From assembly GCA_937872985.1 (NCBI GenBank), contig CALMUW010000115.1, forward strand, positions 1 through 44,711: DNA of 44,711 nt, given 5' to 3'. The translations under genes and the position numbers were made by a program. The notes beneath the pieces were generated by a model. The model worked only from the letters and a program-made list of their open reading frames with translations, searched no databases and had not been told where the DNA came from. This document shows positions 36,336 to 44,711 of the stretch, one piece after another (positions within the stretch are counted from its first letter, which is position 1; each line of letters starts with the position of its first letter). Source of the DNA: an uncultured Alphaproteobacteria bacterium (GTDB lineage Bacteria > Pseudomonadota > Alphaproteobacteria > Rhizobiales > Aestuariivirgaceae).

Positions 36336-37298
36336 TTACTCCGCCGCCTTGGCAGCATGGTCGCTGGCGTGCAGCCAGCGTTCGGCCTCAAGCGCCGCCA
36401 TGCAGCCCATGCCGGCGGCGGTCACCGCCTGGCGATAGATGTCGTCGGTGACATCGCCCGCGGCATAGACGCCGGGAAAGCCCGTATAGGTGGAGAATGG
36501 CTCGGTGATGAGATAGCCGCCCTGCTTGAAGGGCAGTTGCCCTTCAAACAATTCGGTCGCGGGCTTGTGGCCGATGGCGATGAAGATGCCATCGACGGGA
36601 ATGTCGCTGACCGCGCCGGTCTTGACATTGCGGATGCGGCCGGCGGTGACGCTCTTGGGATTGGCGGTGCCGATCACTTCCTCAAGCGTTGCATCCCAGA
36701 TGACCTTGACCTTGGGATGGGCGAAGAGCCGGTTCTGCATGATCTTCTCAGCCCGGAAAGAGTCGCGGCGATGGACCACGATGACCTCGCTGGCGAAGTT
36801 GGTGAGAAAGAGGGCTTCCTCCACCGCCGAGTTGCCGCCGCCCACCACCATGACCTTCTTGCCGCGATAGAAGAAACCATCGCAGGTGGCGCAGGCCGAC
36901 ACGCCAAAGCCCTGAAAGACGGTTTCCGAGGGCAGGCCAAGCCAGCGCGCCTGGGCGCCGGTGGCGATGATGAGCGCATCGCAGGTGTAGGTGGCGCCGG
37001 AGTCGCCGGTCAGCGTGATCGGACGCGCCTTGAGATCGACCCTGGTGATGGTGTCGGAGACGATCTCCGCACCGCAGTGCTCGGCCTGGCCCTTCATCTG
37101 CTCCATCAGTTCCGGCCCCATGATGCCCTTGGCGAAGCCGGGGTAGTTTTCCACATCTGTGGTGATGGTGAGCTGGCCGCCCGGCTGCATGCCCTGAATG
37201 ACCAGCGGCTCCAGCATGGCGCGGGCGGCATAGATGGCGGCGGTGTAGCCGGCGGGACCGGACCCCAAAACCAGAACACGGGCGTGGCGGGCGGACAT
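36336..37298 (-). CDS. trxB: Thioredoxin reductase
   Basis: NADPH- and FAD-dependent reductase that regenerates reduced thioredoxin in the cytosol. The 320-residue protein has the FAD-binding GSGPAGYTAAIYAAR near 12-26, the redox-active CATC at 136-139, the NADPH-binding VVGGGNSAVEEA and the C-terminal GVYAAGDVTDD. AGGAG precedes the ATG. It is divergent from lrp and followed at four bases by lysR. A perfect 7-bp inverted repeat sits just upstream of its ribosome site. Confidence 0.96.
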   Translation of the reverse strand: MSARHARVLVLGSGPAGYTAAIYAARAMLEPLVIQGMQPGGQLTITTDVENYPGFAKGIMGPELMEQMKGQAEHCGAEIVSDTITRVDLKARPITLTGDSGATYTCDALIIATGAQARWLGLPSETVFQGFGVSACATCDGFFYRGKKVMVVGGGNSAVEEALFLTNFASEVIVVHRRDSFRAEKIMQNRLFAHPKVKVIWDATLEEVIGTANPKSVTAGRIRNVKTGAVSDIPVDGIFIAIGHKPATELFEGQLPFKQGGYLITEPFSTYTGFPGVYAAGDVTDDIYRQAVTAAGMGCMAALEAERWLHASDHAAKAAE

Positions 37299-37310
37299 GA
37301 ACGACTCCTG

Positions 37311-37333
37311 AGCTATGTGAAAACAGCATAGCT
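37311..37333. promoter_or_regulatory. Inverted repeat in the trxB leader or promoter
   Basis: AGCTATG (37311-37317) mirrors CATAGCT (37327-37333) around nine bases, 13 bases upstream of the trxB ATG. It would be a natural operator for trxB or form a small leader hairpin. Confidence 0.4.
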
Positions 37334-37357
37334 TATGTGGGATGTCTCCAATACCCA

Positions 37358-37375
37358 CACAATTCTTTGTGCACA
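37358..37375. promoter_or_regulatory. Overlapping palindromes in the trxB-lrp intergenic region
   Basis: CACAA-N4-TTGTG (37358-37371) overlaps the perfect palindrome TGTGCACA (37368-37375), midway between the divergent trxB and lrp genes. Candidate binding site for the Lrp-type regulator. Confidence 0.4.
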
Positions 37376-37411
37376 GCACAATTTAACGCATGGGCATAAT
37401 TGCAGGAGAAA

Positions 37412-37428
37412 TATTGTTGCGCGCAATA
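37412..37428. promoter_or_regulatory. Palindrome upstream of lrp
   Basis: TATTG-N7-CAATA, containing the perfect decamer TTGCGCGCAA (37417-37426), ends 19 bases before the lrp start. Symmetric AT-edged sites near their own gene are typical of Lrp/AsnC autoregulation. Confidence 0.45.
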
Positions 37429-37447
37429 AAGTTGCGTATGGTGTGCC

Positions 37448-37921
37448 ATGGTCAAGGCTCTCGCCCTCGATACCACGGATTGGAAAATCCTCAACGAACT
37501 GCAGCGCGACGGCAGCCTGAGCAACGTTGCTCTGGCGGCGCGCATCGGCCTGTCGCCGCCGCCCACCCTGCGGCGGGTGCAGGCGCTGGAGCAGGCGGGC
37601 ATCATTGCCGGTTATCGCGCGCTGCTGGATGCCGCCAAGCTGGGCTACGAGGTGCAGTTCATCGCCATGGTGGGTTTGCGCACCCAGGGCGAAGGTGAGT
37701 TGCAGGAGTTTGAGCGCCGGGCCAAGAGCTGGCCCATCGTGCGTGAGTGTTACGCCGTCTCCGGCGAGGCCGACTACATCCTGAAATGCATGGCGCGCGA
37801 CCTCGCCGACGTGCAGAATTTCGTCATGGGGGCCCTGTCCACCGCGCCCAATGTGGTGAGCGTCAAGACCTCGCTCATCCTGCGCGTGGCCAAGGACGAG
37901 CCGGGCGTGCCCCTCACATGA
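37448..37921 (+). CDS. Lrp/AsnC family transcriptional regulator
   Basis: The 157-residue protein has an N-terminal HTH (LDTTDWKILNELQRDGSLSNVALAARIGLSPPPTLRRV) and a C-terminal RAM effector-binding domain (VRECYAVSGEADYILK). It is expected to form octamers and bind small ligands, often amino acids. It is divergent from trxB with palindromes in the 149-base gap, and its stop overlaps the ATG of the benE-like gene (ATGA), so it heads a three-gene operon. The ligand is unknown. Confidence 0.93.
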   Translation: MVKALALDTTDWKILNELQRDGSLSNVALAARIGLSPPPTLRRVQALEQAGIIAGYRALLDAAKLGYEVQFIAMVGLRTQGEGELQEFERRAKSWPIVRECYAVSGEADYILKCMARDLADVQNFVMGALSTAPNVVSVKTSLILRVAKDEPGVPLT

Positions 37922-39102
37922 GCGATACGGCGGCAGAAAAGCCGGGCGGCTGGTTTGGCATCATCTCCTCGGCGGCCACCGCCGTGGTGGTGGGCTTTGC
38001 CTCCACCATCCTGCTCATCATGGAGGCGGCGCGGGCCGTGGGGGCCAATCCGGCGCAACAGGCAAGCTGGGCGGCGGCCCTGTGCTTCGGCATGGCGCTC
38101 ACCACCTTCTGGCTGTCGTGGCGGCACCGGATGCCCATCATCACCGCCTGGTCGACGCCGGGGGCGGCCCTCATCGCCACCTCGGCCGGCGGCATTTCCT
38201 ATCCCGAGGCCATCGGGGCCTTTGTCGTGGCGGGCCTATTGATGGCGGCCACCGCACTGGTGACGCCGCTGGCCAAGGCCATTGCCCGTATTCCCGCGCC
38301 CATCGCGTCCGCCATGCTGGCGGGCGTGCTCCTGCGCTATACGCTGGGCGTGCCCCAGGCGGCACAGTCCCTGCCGCTTTATGTGCTGCCGCTCATCGTG
38401 GTGTTCTTCGCGCTGCGGCTGCTGGTGCCGGTCTTCGCCGTGCCGGTGGTGGTGGCGCTGGGGGTGATCATGGCGGCGCTGGGCGGGCTTCTCGGCGCAG
38501 GTTGCTGCGCGCTGGGGGTCACGGGATTGACCTTCGACATGCCGGTTTTCACCTCCACCGCCATCATCGGTCTTGGCGTGCCGCTCTATCTCGTCACCAT
38601 GGCCTCGCAGAACCTGCCGGGCTTCGCCGTGCTGCGGGCGGCGGGCTATAATCCGCCGGTCAAGGAAAGCCTGCTGGTGACGGGCCTGGCCTCCGCTGTC
38701 ATGGCACCCAGCGGCAGCCACGCCGTCAACCTCGCCGCCATCACCGCTTCGCTGGTGACGGGACCGGAGACGCACCCCGATCCGGCCCAGCGCTGGAAAA
38801 TGGCCTGGCCCTATCTGGTGCTCTATGGTCTGGTTGGTCTGGGGGCGGCGAGCCTGGTGGGCATTCTGGCGGCCCTGCCTGCGGCCCTGATCACGGCCAT
38901 TGCCGGGCTGGCGCTATTCGGGCCACTTATGGGGTCGGTGACGGCCATGATGCGCGAGGCGCGCGACATCGAAAGCGCGCTGGTCACCTTTCTGGTCACG
39001 GCCTCGGGCCTCAGCCTGTTTGGCGTGGGCTCGGCCTTCTGGGGGCTGGTGGCGGGGCTTCTTCTGTTCGGCGCGCGCCACATGGTAAGCCTCAGGGCCT
39101 GA
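37918..39102 (+). CDS. BenE family (benzoate/proton symporter-like) transporter
   Basis: A 394-residue inner membrane protein with eleven or twelve helices and the BenE-like blocks MPIITAWSTPGAALIAT, PIASAMLAGVLLRY, PLYLVTMASQNLPGFAVLRA and APSGSHAVNLAAITA. The family resembles nucleobase transporters and includes a benzoate symporter, but no aromatic catabolism genes are near, so the substrate is uncertain. The ATG overlaps the lrp stop, indicating coupling and likely control by that regulator. The next gene starts three bases after its stop. Confidence 0.88.
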   Translation: MSDTAAEKPGGWFGIISSAATAVVVGFASTILLIMEAARAVGANPAQQASWAAALCFGMALTTFWLSWRHRMPIITAWSTPGAALIATSAGGISYPEAIGAFVVAGLLMAATALVTPLAKAIARIPAPIASAMLAGVLLRYTLGVPQAAQSLPLYVLPLIVVFFALRLLVPVFAVPVVVALGVIMAALGGLLGAGCCALGVTGLTFDMPVFTSTAIIGLGVPLYLVTMASQNLPGFAVLRAAGYNPPVKESLLVTGLASAVMAPSGSHAVNLAAITASLVTGPETHPDPAQRWKMAWPYLVLYGLVGLGAASLVGILAALPAALITAIAGLALFGPLMGSVTAMMREARDIESALVTFLVTASGLSLFGVGSAFWGLVAGLLLFGARHMVSLRA

Positions 39103-39105
39103 GCG

Positions 39106-39666
39106 ATGAAATCATCGGACACCGATATTCTCCTGCTTCCCGGCATTGACGGTTCCGGCACCGGCCACTGGCAGCGGCGCATGGCGGAGAGGCTGGCGAC
39201 GGCGCGGATCATCGACCAGGCTGACTGGAGCCGCCCCGTGCTGGCAGACTGGCTGGCGCGGCTGGTGGCCGCCGTGAAGGGCGCCGACCGGCCGGTGGTG
39301 CTGGTGGCGCATTCGCTGGGCTGCTGGCTGGTGATCCACGGCGTTGCCGCCCTGCGCGCGGCGGGCGTGCTGGAGCGGGTGAAGGGGGCCTTTCTGGTTT
39401 CCGTGCCCGCGCCGGCCAGGATCAGGGAGATTGACGCCATTGACCCTGCCTTTGCCGGTGCGGCGGTGCGGCTGCCCTTTCCGGCGGTGGTGGTGGCCAG
39501 TAGCAGCGATCCCTTCGCCACCATGGACGAGCAACGCGCCATGGCGGCGGCGCTTGGGGCGGAATTTTCGGAAGCCGGCGATCAGGGCCACATCAATGTG
39601 GCCTCGGGCCATGGGCCGTGGCCCGAGGGGCTGATGCGCTTTGCCGGGTTTCTGTCCAGGCTGTAA
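39106..39666 (+). CDS. RBBP9/YdeN-type serine hydrolase
   Basis: A compact alpha/beta hydrolase of 186 residues. LLPGIDGSGTGHWQ opens the domain, the nucleophile elbow AHSLGC gives Ser70, SSDPF supplies the acid and GHINVASGHG the histidine, as in the RBBP9/YdeN family. Substrate unknown; a small ester is likely. It is the last gene of the lrp-benE operon. The stop is followed by an A run and a hairpin in the opposite orientation. Confidence 0.87.
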   Translation: MKSSDTDILLLPGIDGSGTGHWQRRMAERLATARIIDQADWSRPVLADWLARLVAAVKGADRPVVLVAHSLGCWLVIHGVAALRAAGVLERVKGAFLVSVPAPARIREIDAIDPAFAGAAVRLPFPAVVVASSSDPFATMDEQRAMAAALGAEFSEAGDQGHINVASGHGPWPEGLMRFAGFLSRL

Positions 39667-39686
39667 AAAAAAAGCTGTAAAATGAA

Positions 39687-39704
39687 GGGCGGCACAAGCC
39701 GCCC
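39687..39704 (-). terminator. Probable greA terminator
   Basis: GGGCGGC-ACAA-GCCGCCC is a perfect 7-bp stem. On the minus strand it is followed by TTCATTTTAC and, after further bases, a long T run, so it could end the greA transcript beyond repeat B copy 2. Confidence 0.5.
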
Positions 39705-39722
39705 TGGGCACACGCACTGGCG

Positions 39723-39839
39723 CTGGTGCAACGGACGATCAAATCGGAACGATTTGAGAGAGAAAAGTTGCGCCAACATATTGATTTTCGAGCAACTTAT
39801 CGGCGGCAGTTGATTCCAACTGACCGCCCGTTGCGCTGG
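39723..39839 (+). repeat. Two-hairpin intergenic repeat, family B copy 2
   Basis: A 117-base element with the same hairpins as copy 1, bounded here by CTGG at both ends. Six positions differ from copy 1, five of them in the outer ten bases. It lies immediately downstream of the greA stop codon. Confidence 0.9.
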
Positions 39840-39842
39840 CGG

Positions 39843-40316
39843 TTACTTCCACGCCACCTTGACGATCTCATAGGACTTGCCGCCGCCGGGGGTGTTGACC
39901 TCCACGCTGTCGCCCTTCTTCTTGCCGATGATGGCGCGGGCGATGGGCGAGGAAATGGAGATGCGGCCCTTCTTCACGTCGGCCTCGAAATCGCCGACGA
40001 TCTGATAGACCACTTCGTCCTCGGTATCCTCGTCGATGAGGGTGACGCGCGCCCCGAACTTCACCGTCTCGCCCGACAGCTTGGTCAGATCGATGACATC
40101 GGCGCGGCTGATCTTGTCTTCCAGTTCGGCCACGCGCGCCTCGTTCCAGCCCTGGGCCTCCTTGGCGGCGTGATATTCGGCATTCTCCGACAGGTCGCCA
40201 TGAGAGCGTGCCTCCTCGATGGCGCTGATGATGCGCGGACGCTCGACCGATTTCAGGTGCTTCATCTCGTCAATCAGGGCGGCATAACCTTCCGCCGTCA
40301 TCGGCACTTTTTCCAT
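39843..40316 (-). CDS. greA: Transcription elongation factor GreA
   Basis: Rescues backtracked RNA polymerase by stimulating transcript cleavage. The 157-residue length is standard. The N-terminal coiled-coil finger is seen in [50 protein letters not shown], with the acidic tip GDLSENAEY, followed by an FKBP-like C-terminal domain ([18 protein letters not shown]). In relatives greA usually follows carB directly; here 2.6 kb and three genes intervene. Confidence 0.95.
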   Translation of the reverse strand: MEKVPMTAEGYAALIDEMKHLKSVERPRIISAIEEARSHGDLSENAEYHAAKEAQGWNEARVAELEDKISRADVIDLTKLSGETVKFGARVTLIDEDTEDEVVYQIVGDFEADVKKGRISISSPIARAIIGKKKGDSVEVNTPGGGKSYEIVKVAWK

Positions 40317-40495
40317 GGCGCAATCCAGTCTGTCAGGCGCTCTCACCCCGGCGACCTCTCATGGCCGGTGGCGGTCACGCATACGGGAAAAAACGACACC
40401 CGGCCTTGGCTCAAACCGCACAAGGAACCGGGTATCGGGGGATATTTGCGCAAAAAGCCCTGATTTGCAAGCATTGGCTGTAAGATTACGCGGGC

Positions 40496-40601
40496 CAGAG
40501 CGGAATGCACTTTGATTGCATCAAAGCGTCCGCTCTGACTCCTCGGTGGCGAGCAATTTTTCTGATTTTTGCCGATTTCGGCAAAAGTCAGGTTGTTCTA
40601 G
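40496..40601 (+). repeat. Two-hairpin intergenic repeat, family A copy 3
   Basis: Hairpin 1: AGAGCGGA...TCCGCTCT with the CTTTGAT-TGC-ATCAAAG core. Hairpin 2: GAGCAATT...GGTTGTTC with an inner TTTTGCC / GGCAAAA stem. It is bounded by CCAG and CTAG. The terminal CTAG contains the pirin stop codon. It lies between greA and pirin. Confidence 0.88.
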
Positions 40602-41464
40602 CCGGCGATCTCGCCGAAGCGGCCGGCGTTATAGTCCGTGATGGCCTGGCGGATTTCCGCCTGACTGTTCATGACGAAGGGACCATAGCCCACGACCGGT
40701 TCAGCGATGGGCTCGCCCGACATCAGCAGCAGGCGCGCACCCTCCGCACTGGCCAGGGTAAAACTGTCGCCATCGTGGTTGAAGAGGGCAAGATCGGCTT
40801 CCGCCAGCCTTTCGCAGCCGTTGACCGTGGCCGTGCCCGTCATGGGCACGAGCAGGGTGTTGTGGGCGGCGGGCGTGGTCAGGGTGGCTTCGCCGCCGGG
40901 GGCCAGGGTGACGTCCCAGACCTTCATGGGGGTGAAGGTTCTGGCCGCGCCCTTCTGGCCGTCGAAATCGCCCGCGATGAGCCGGACCGTGCCCGCGCCA
41001 TGGGGCAGGTTCACCACGGGAATGGCGGCGGCGGTGAGGGCCTGATAGCCGGGGGGTGCGGATTTGTCCGACGCCTTCAGGTTGACCCAGAGCTGGGCCA
41101 TGTGGAAGCTGCCGCCGCTGCGGGTGAAGGCTTCGGAGTGAAACTCCTGATGGACGATGCCTTGGCCAGCGGTCATCCACTGCACGTCGCCGGGGCCGAT
41201 GGTGCCGCCATGGCCCGCGCTGTCGCGGTGTGACACCTCGCCGTCAAAGACGATGCTGACGGTCTCGAAGCCCTTGTGCGGATGGGCCCCGACCCCGCGC
41301 GGGCTGGCGGCGGGGTCGAAGTGGTATGGCCCGGCAAAGTCGAACATCAGGAAGGGGCTGATCTCGGCCGTGTCACCCTGATAGGAAAACAGGGAGCGCA
41401 CCGGGAAGCCGTCGCCGACCCAGTGGCCGCCGGGAGCGGATTTGATTTTCTTGATGGTTTTCAT
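40598..41464 (-). CDS. Pirin family protein
   Basis: A 288-residue bicupin. The metal-binding residues of the N-terminal cupin are in place: HPH at 61-63 within AHPHKGFETVS, and His105 and Glu107 in GQGIVHQEFHS. Bacterial pirins bind iron and include quercetin dioxygenases and redox sensors; which applies here is unknown. GGAGGA precedes the ATG. It is divergent from an HxlR regulator with a perfect operator between them, so expression is probably controlled by that regulator. Its TAG stop lies in the end of repeat A copy 3. Confidence 0.9.
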   Translation of the reverse strand: MKTIKKIKSAPGGHWVGDGFPVRSLFSYQGDTAEISPFLMFDFAGPYHFDPAASPRGVGAHPHKGFETVSIVFDGEVSHRDSAGHGGTIGPGDVQWMTAGQGIVHQEFHSEAFTRSGGSFHMAQLWVNLKASDKSAPPGYQALTAAAIPVVNLPHGAGTVRLIAGDFDGQKGAARTFTPMKVWDVTLAPGGEATLTTPAAHNTLLVPMTGTATVNGCERLAEADLALFNHDGDSFTLASAEGARLLLMSGEPIAEPVVGYGPFVMNSQAEIRQAITDYNAGRFGEIAG

Positions 41465-41507
41465 GGTGTCCTCCGCGGGCCGGATGATGGCCCGATGGTT
41501 GCGATGG

Positions 41508-41527
41508 ACCATAGGTAATCCTATGGT
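41508..41527. promoter_or_regulatory. Operator between pirin and hxlR-type genes
   Basis: ACCATAGG-TAAT-CCTATGGT is a perfect 8-4-8 inverted repeat. On the plus strand TTGCGA and TATGGT flank it at 17 bases spacing, so it overlaps the probable promoter of the regulator. On the minus strand TTGCAC and ACCTAT at 17 bases could serve pirin. Confidence 0.6.
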
Positions 41528-41562
41528 TCTGTTGTGCAAGTACGGTCAAAAAGGATACTGCG

Positions 41563-41901
41563 ATGGCGAAATTACCGGGCTGCCCCACCGATGCGCTGAT
41601 GCAGATTCTGGCCGGGCGCTGGAAGCTGATGGTCATCTATTATCTGATGCAGGGCGAACGCCGGTTCAATGAGTTGCAGCGCAGCCTGGGGCCGATCACG
41701 CATCGCACACTGGCCCAGCAACTGCGCGAGCTGGAAAGGGACGGATTGGTGGCGCGCCGCGACCACGGCACCATTCCGCCGCGGGTGGATTATCGTCTGA
41801 CGGCGCTGGGCCAGTCGCTGTCGCCCATTCTGCTGGCCATGCAGGACTGGGCCGAGACGCATGGCCTGGGCCACAGCGAAACGGTCTTGCCGAAGGGCTG
41901 A
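41563..41901 (+). CDS. HxlR family transcriptional regulator
   Basis: The 112-residue winged-helix protein has the family signature CPTDALMQILAGRWKLMVIYYLMQGERRFNELQRSLGPITHRTLAQQLRELERDGLVAR. The single cysteine near the N-terminus precedes the HTH as in redox-sensing HxlR proteins such as YodB or HypR, so oxidant or electrophile sensing is possible. It is divergent from pirin and is followed, 36 bases later, by a dehydrogenase gene. Confidence 0.92.
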   Translation: MAKLPGCPTDALMQILAGRWKLMVIYYLMQGERRFNELQRSLGPITHRTLAQQLRELERDGLVARRDHGTIPPRVDYRLTALGQSLSPILLAMQDWAETHGLGHSETVLPKG

Positions 41902-41937
41902 AGTCTGGTCAACATCGGAAAAAACAGGGAGGAGAGC

Positions 41938-42705
41938 ATGGCAGGCAGGCTTCAGGGCAAGGTGGCGCTGATTTCGGGCGGTTCCACCGGCATGGGCGGG
42001 GCGGCAAGCCGGATTTTCGCCGCCGAGGGCGCCAGGGTGGGCATTGTCGACATCAATGCCGAAGCCGGGGCCAAGGCCGTGGCCGAGATCACGGCGGCGG
42101 GGGGCGAGGCCATCTTCGCCCAGGCTGATGTGTCCAGGGCCGACCAGGTGGAGCGCGCCGTGGCCGCCGTTTCGACGGCCTTCGGCCCGATCACCGTGCT
42201 GTTCAATCATGCCGGCAGCATCGTCATCAAGCCGTTCCTCGAAACCACGGAACAGGAGTGGGACCGGCTGACCGAGATCAACGTCAAGAGCATGTTCCTG
42301 ATGACCAGGGCGGTGCTGCCGCAGATGATCGCGGCGGGCGGCGGCGCCATCGTCTGCACCTCGTCCATTTCCGCCGTGGCGGCAACCCCCATGGAGGTGC
42401 TCTATGACACGACCAAGGGGGCGGTGCACATGTTCGCGCGCGCCATCGCGGTGGAGTTCCGCGACCGCAACATCCGCTGCAATGCCGTGTGTCCCGGCTT
42501 CGTGCGCACGCCGCACGGGTTGCGCGAGGTGAAGGAATTGCAGGCGGCGGGCGTCGATGTGTCGGAGGCGGCATTGGCGGCGCAGCAGGGGCGCATCTGC
42601 GAGCCGGAGGAGGTGGCGCGGGCGGCGCTGTTCCTTGCCTCGGACGAAGCGAGCTTCGTCAACGGCGCACACCTCTTCGTCGACAACGGGTTTACCGCCA
42701 TTTGA
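41938..42705 (+). CDS. Short-chain dehydrogenase/reductase
   Basis: Classical SDR of 255 residues using NAD(P). The cofactor loop GGSTGMG is at 14-20, NHAG at 90-93 (the common form is NNAG), catalytic Ser in SSIS near 142-144, and YDTTK gives Tyr156 and Lys160. CPGFVRTP and the C-terminal FVNGAHLFVDNGF match SDR oxidoreductases. GGAGGAGAG precedes the ATG. Substrate unknown; co-transcription with the HxlR gene is likely and a strong terminator follows. Confidence 0.92.
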   Translation: MAGRLQGKVALISGGSTGMGGAASRIFAAEGARVGIVDINAEAGAKAVAEITAAGGEAIFAQADVSRADQVERAVAAVSTAFGPITVLFNHAGSIVIKPFLETTEQEWDRLTEINVKSMFLMTRAVLPQMIAAGGGAIVCTSSISAVAATPMEVLYDTTKGAVHMFARAIAVEFRDRNIRCNAVCPGFVRTPHGLREVKELQAAGVDVSEAALAAQQGRICEPEEVARAALFLASDEASFVNGAHLFVDNGFTAI

Positions 42706-42760
42706 CGCATGCCGTCGCAAGGCGCAGCGCTTTTCAGATAAGGTCGAAGCGAACAGCAAA

Positions 42761-42797
42761 GGCCGGAGGCTCTGCCACCCTCCGGCCTCACTGTTTT
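42761..42797 (+). terminator. Intrinsic terminator after the SDR gene
   Basis: GGCCGGAGG (42761-42769) pairs perfectly with CCTCCGGCC (42779-42787), followed by TCACTGTTTT. Confidence 0.82.
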
Positions 42798-42934
42798 CAG
42801 CGGCACCGGGGCGACATGGCCCATGGTTAGCGCGGCTGTTATGGCAAGCGTGAACGTGAACCCAAGGATATGCAAACAATTGGCTCTTGTCCGGTTAGGC
42901 CTGTCCTAAGCGGGCTGATACAATTTTAGGCGTT

Positions 42935-44711
<1,777 letters not shown>

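Overview
This GC-rich window looks like core chromosome of an alphaproteobacterium, most likely of the Hyphomicrobiales (Rhizobiales). The evidence is a trmL-petA-petB-petC block with separate cytochrome b and c1 genes, a DUF992 secreted protein, the trxB/lrp/lysR neighbourhood near greA and carB, malyl-CoA lyase, and upstream sites that resemble EcfG, CtrA and GTTC-N7-GTTC (LexA) signals. No phage, insertion sequence, CRISPR array, tRNA or rRNA was found. The placement rests on remembered gene content and synteny, not on a search.

Layout. 1-1600: a minus-strand hemF-apt operon followed by a cut-off exported protein. 1765-3138: an orphan TadG-like protein with a von Willebrand A domain. 3159-6619: trmL divergent from petABC (cytochrome bc1). 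6761-9060: a membrane diguanylate cyclase, mtnP and a secreted DUF922 putative protease. 9310-13804: cold-shock protein, RNase T2 coupled to a class I amidotransferase, prmB, an MFS transporter and a GloB-like hydrolase. 13823-17517: an envelope and small-protein cluster with two paralogous lipoproteins around a Tat-exported L,D-transpeptidase, a dCMP deaminase, a YHYH protein and a small basic protein with an EcfG-type promoter. 17828-23537: rnk, an unassigned four-helix membrane protein, uvrB, a DUF486 protein, rlmJ and a cysteine-rich secreted protein. 23583-29267: FAD monooxygenase, aspartate aminotransferase, DUF992, an outer-membrane-like protein and a PaaK-like ligase. 29484-35296: an EF-G paralogue, msrP, a LysE exporter, malyl-CoA lyase and an EamA exporter. 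35444-40316: lysR and trxB divergent from an lrp-benE-hydrolase operon, then greA. 40598-42705: divergent pirin and HxlR regulator, then a dehydrogenase. 42935-44711: the 3' half of carB.

The most unusual structure lies between the genes. Two families of roughly 105-117 bp two-hairpin elements are scattered through the window. Family A is at 3691, 14248 and 40496; family B is at 35331 and 39723. Both share an outer stem ending in GGTTGCTCTAG or a close variant, and both are bounded by CTAG-like tetranucleotides that match at the two ends of three copies, like target-site duplications. One locus (35301-35447) joins an inverted family A fragment to a family B element. Two copies supply the TAG stop codon of the adjacent gene. 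They look like non-autonomous mobile palindromes; no transposase is present in the window.

Candidate regulation: an SOS-like box at uvrB, an EcfG-like promoter at the small basic protein gene, a shared TTAA-N9-CCTAGG element before the TadG-like and diguanylate cyclase genes, a perfect 8-4-8 operator between pirin and hxlR, and several palindromes between trxB and lrp.
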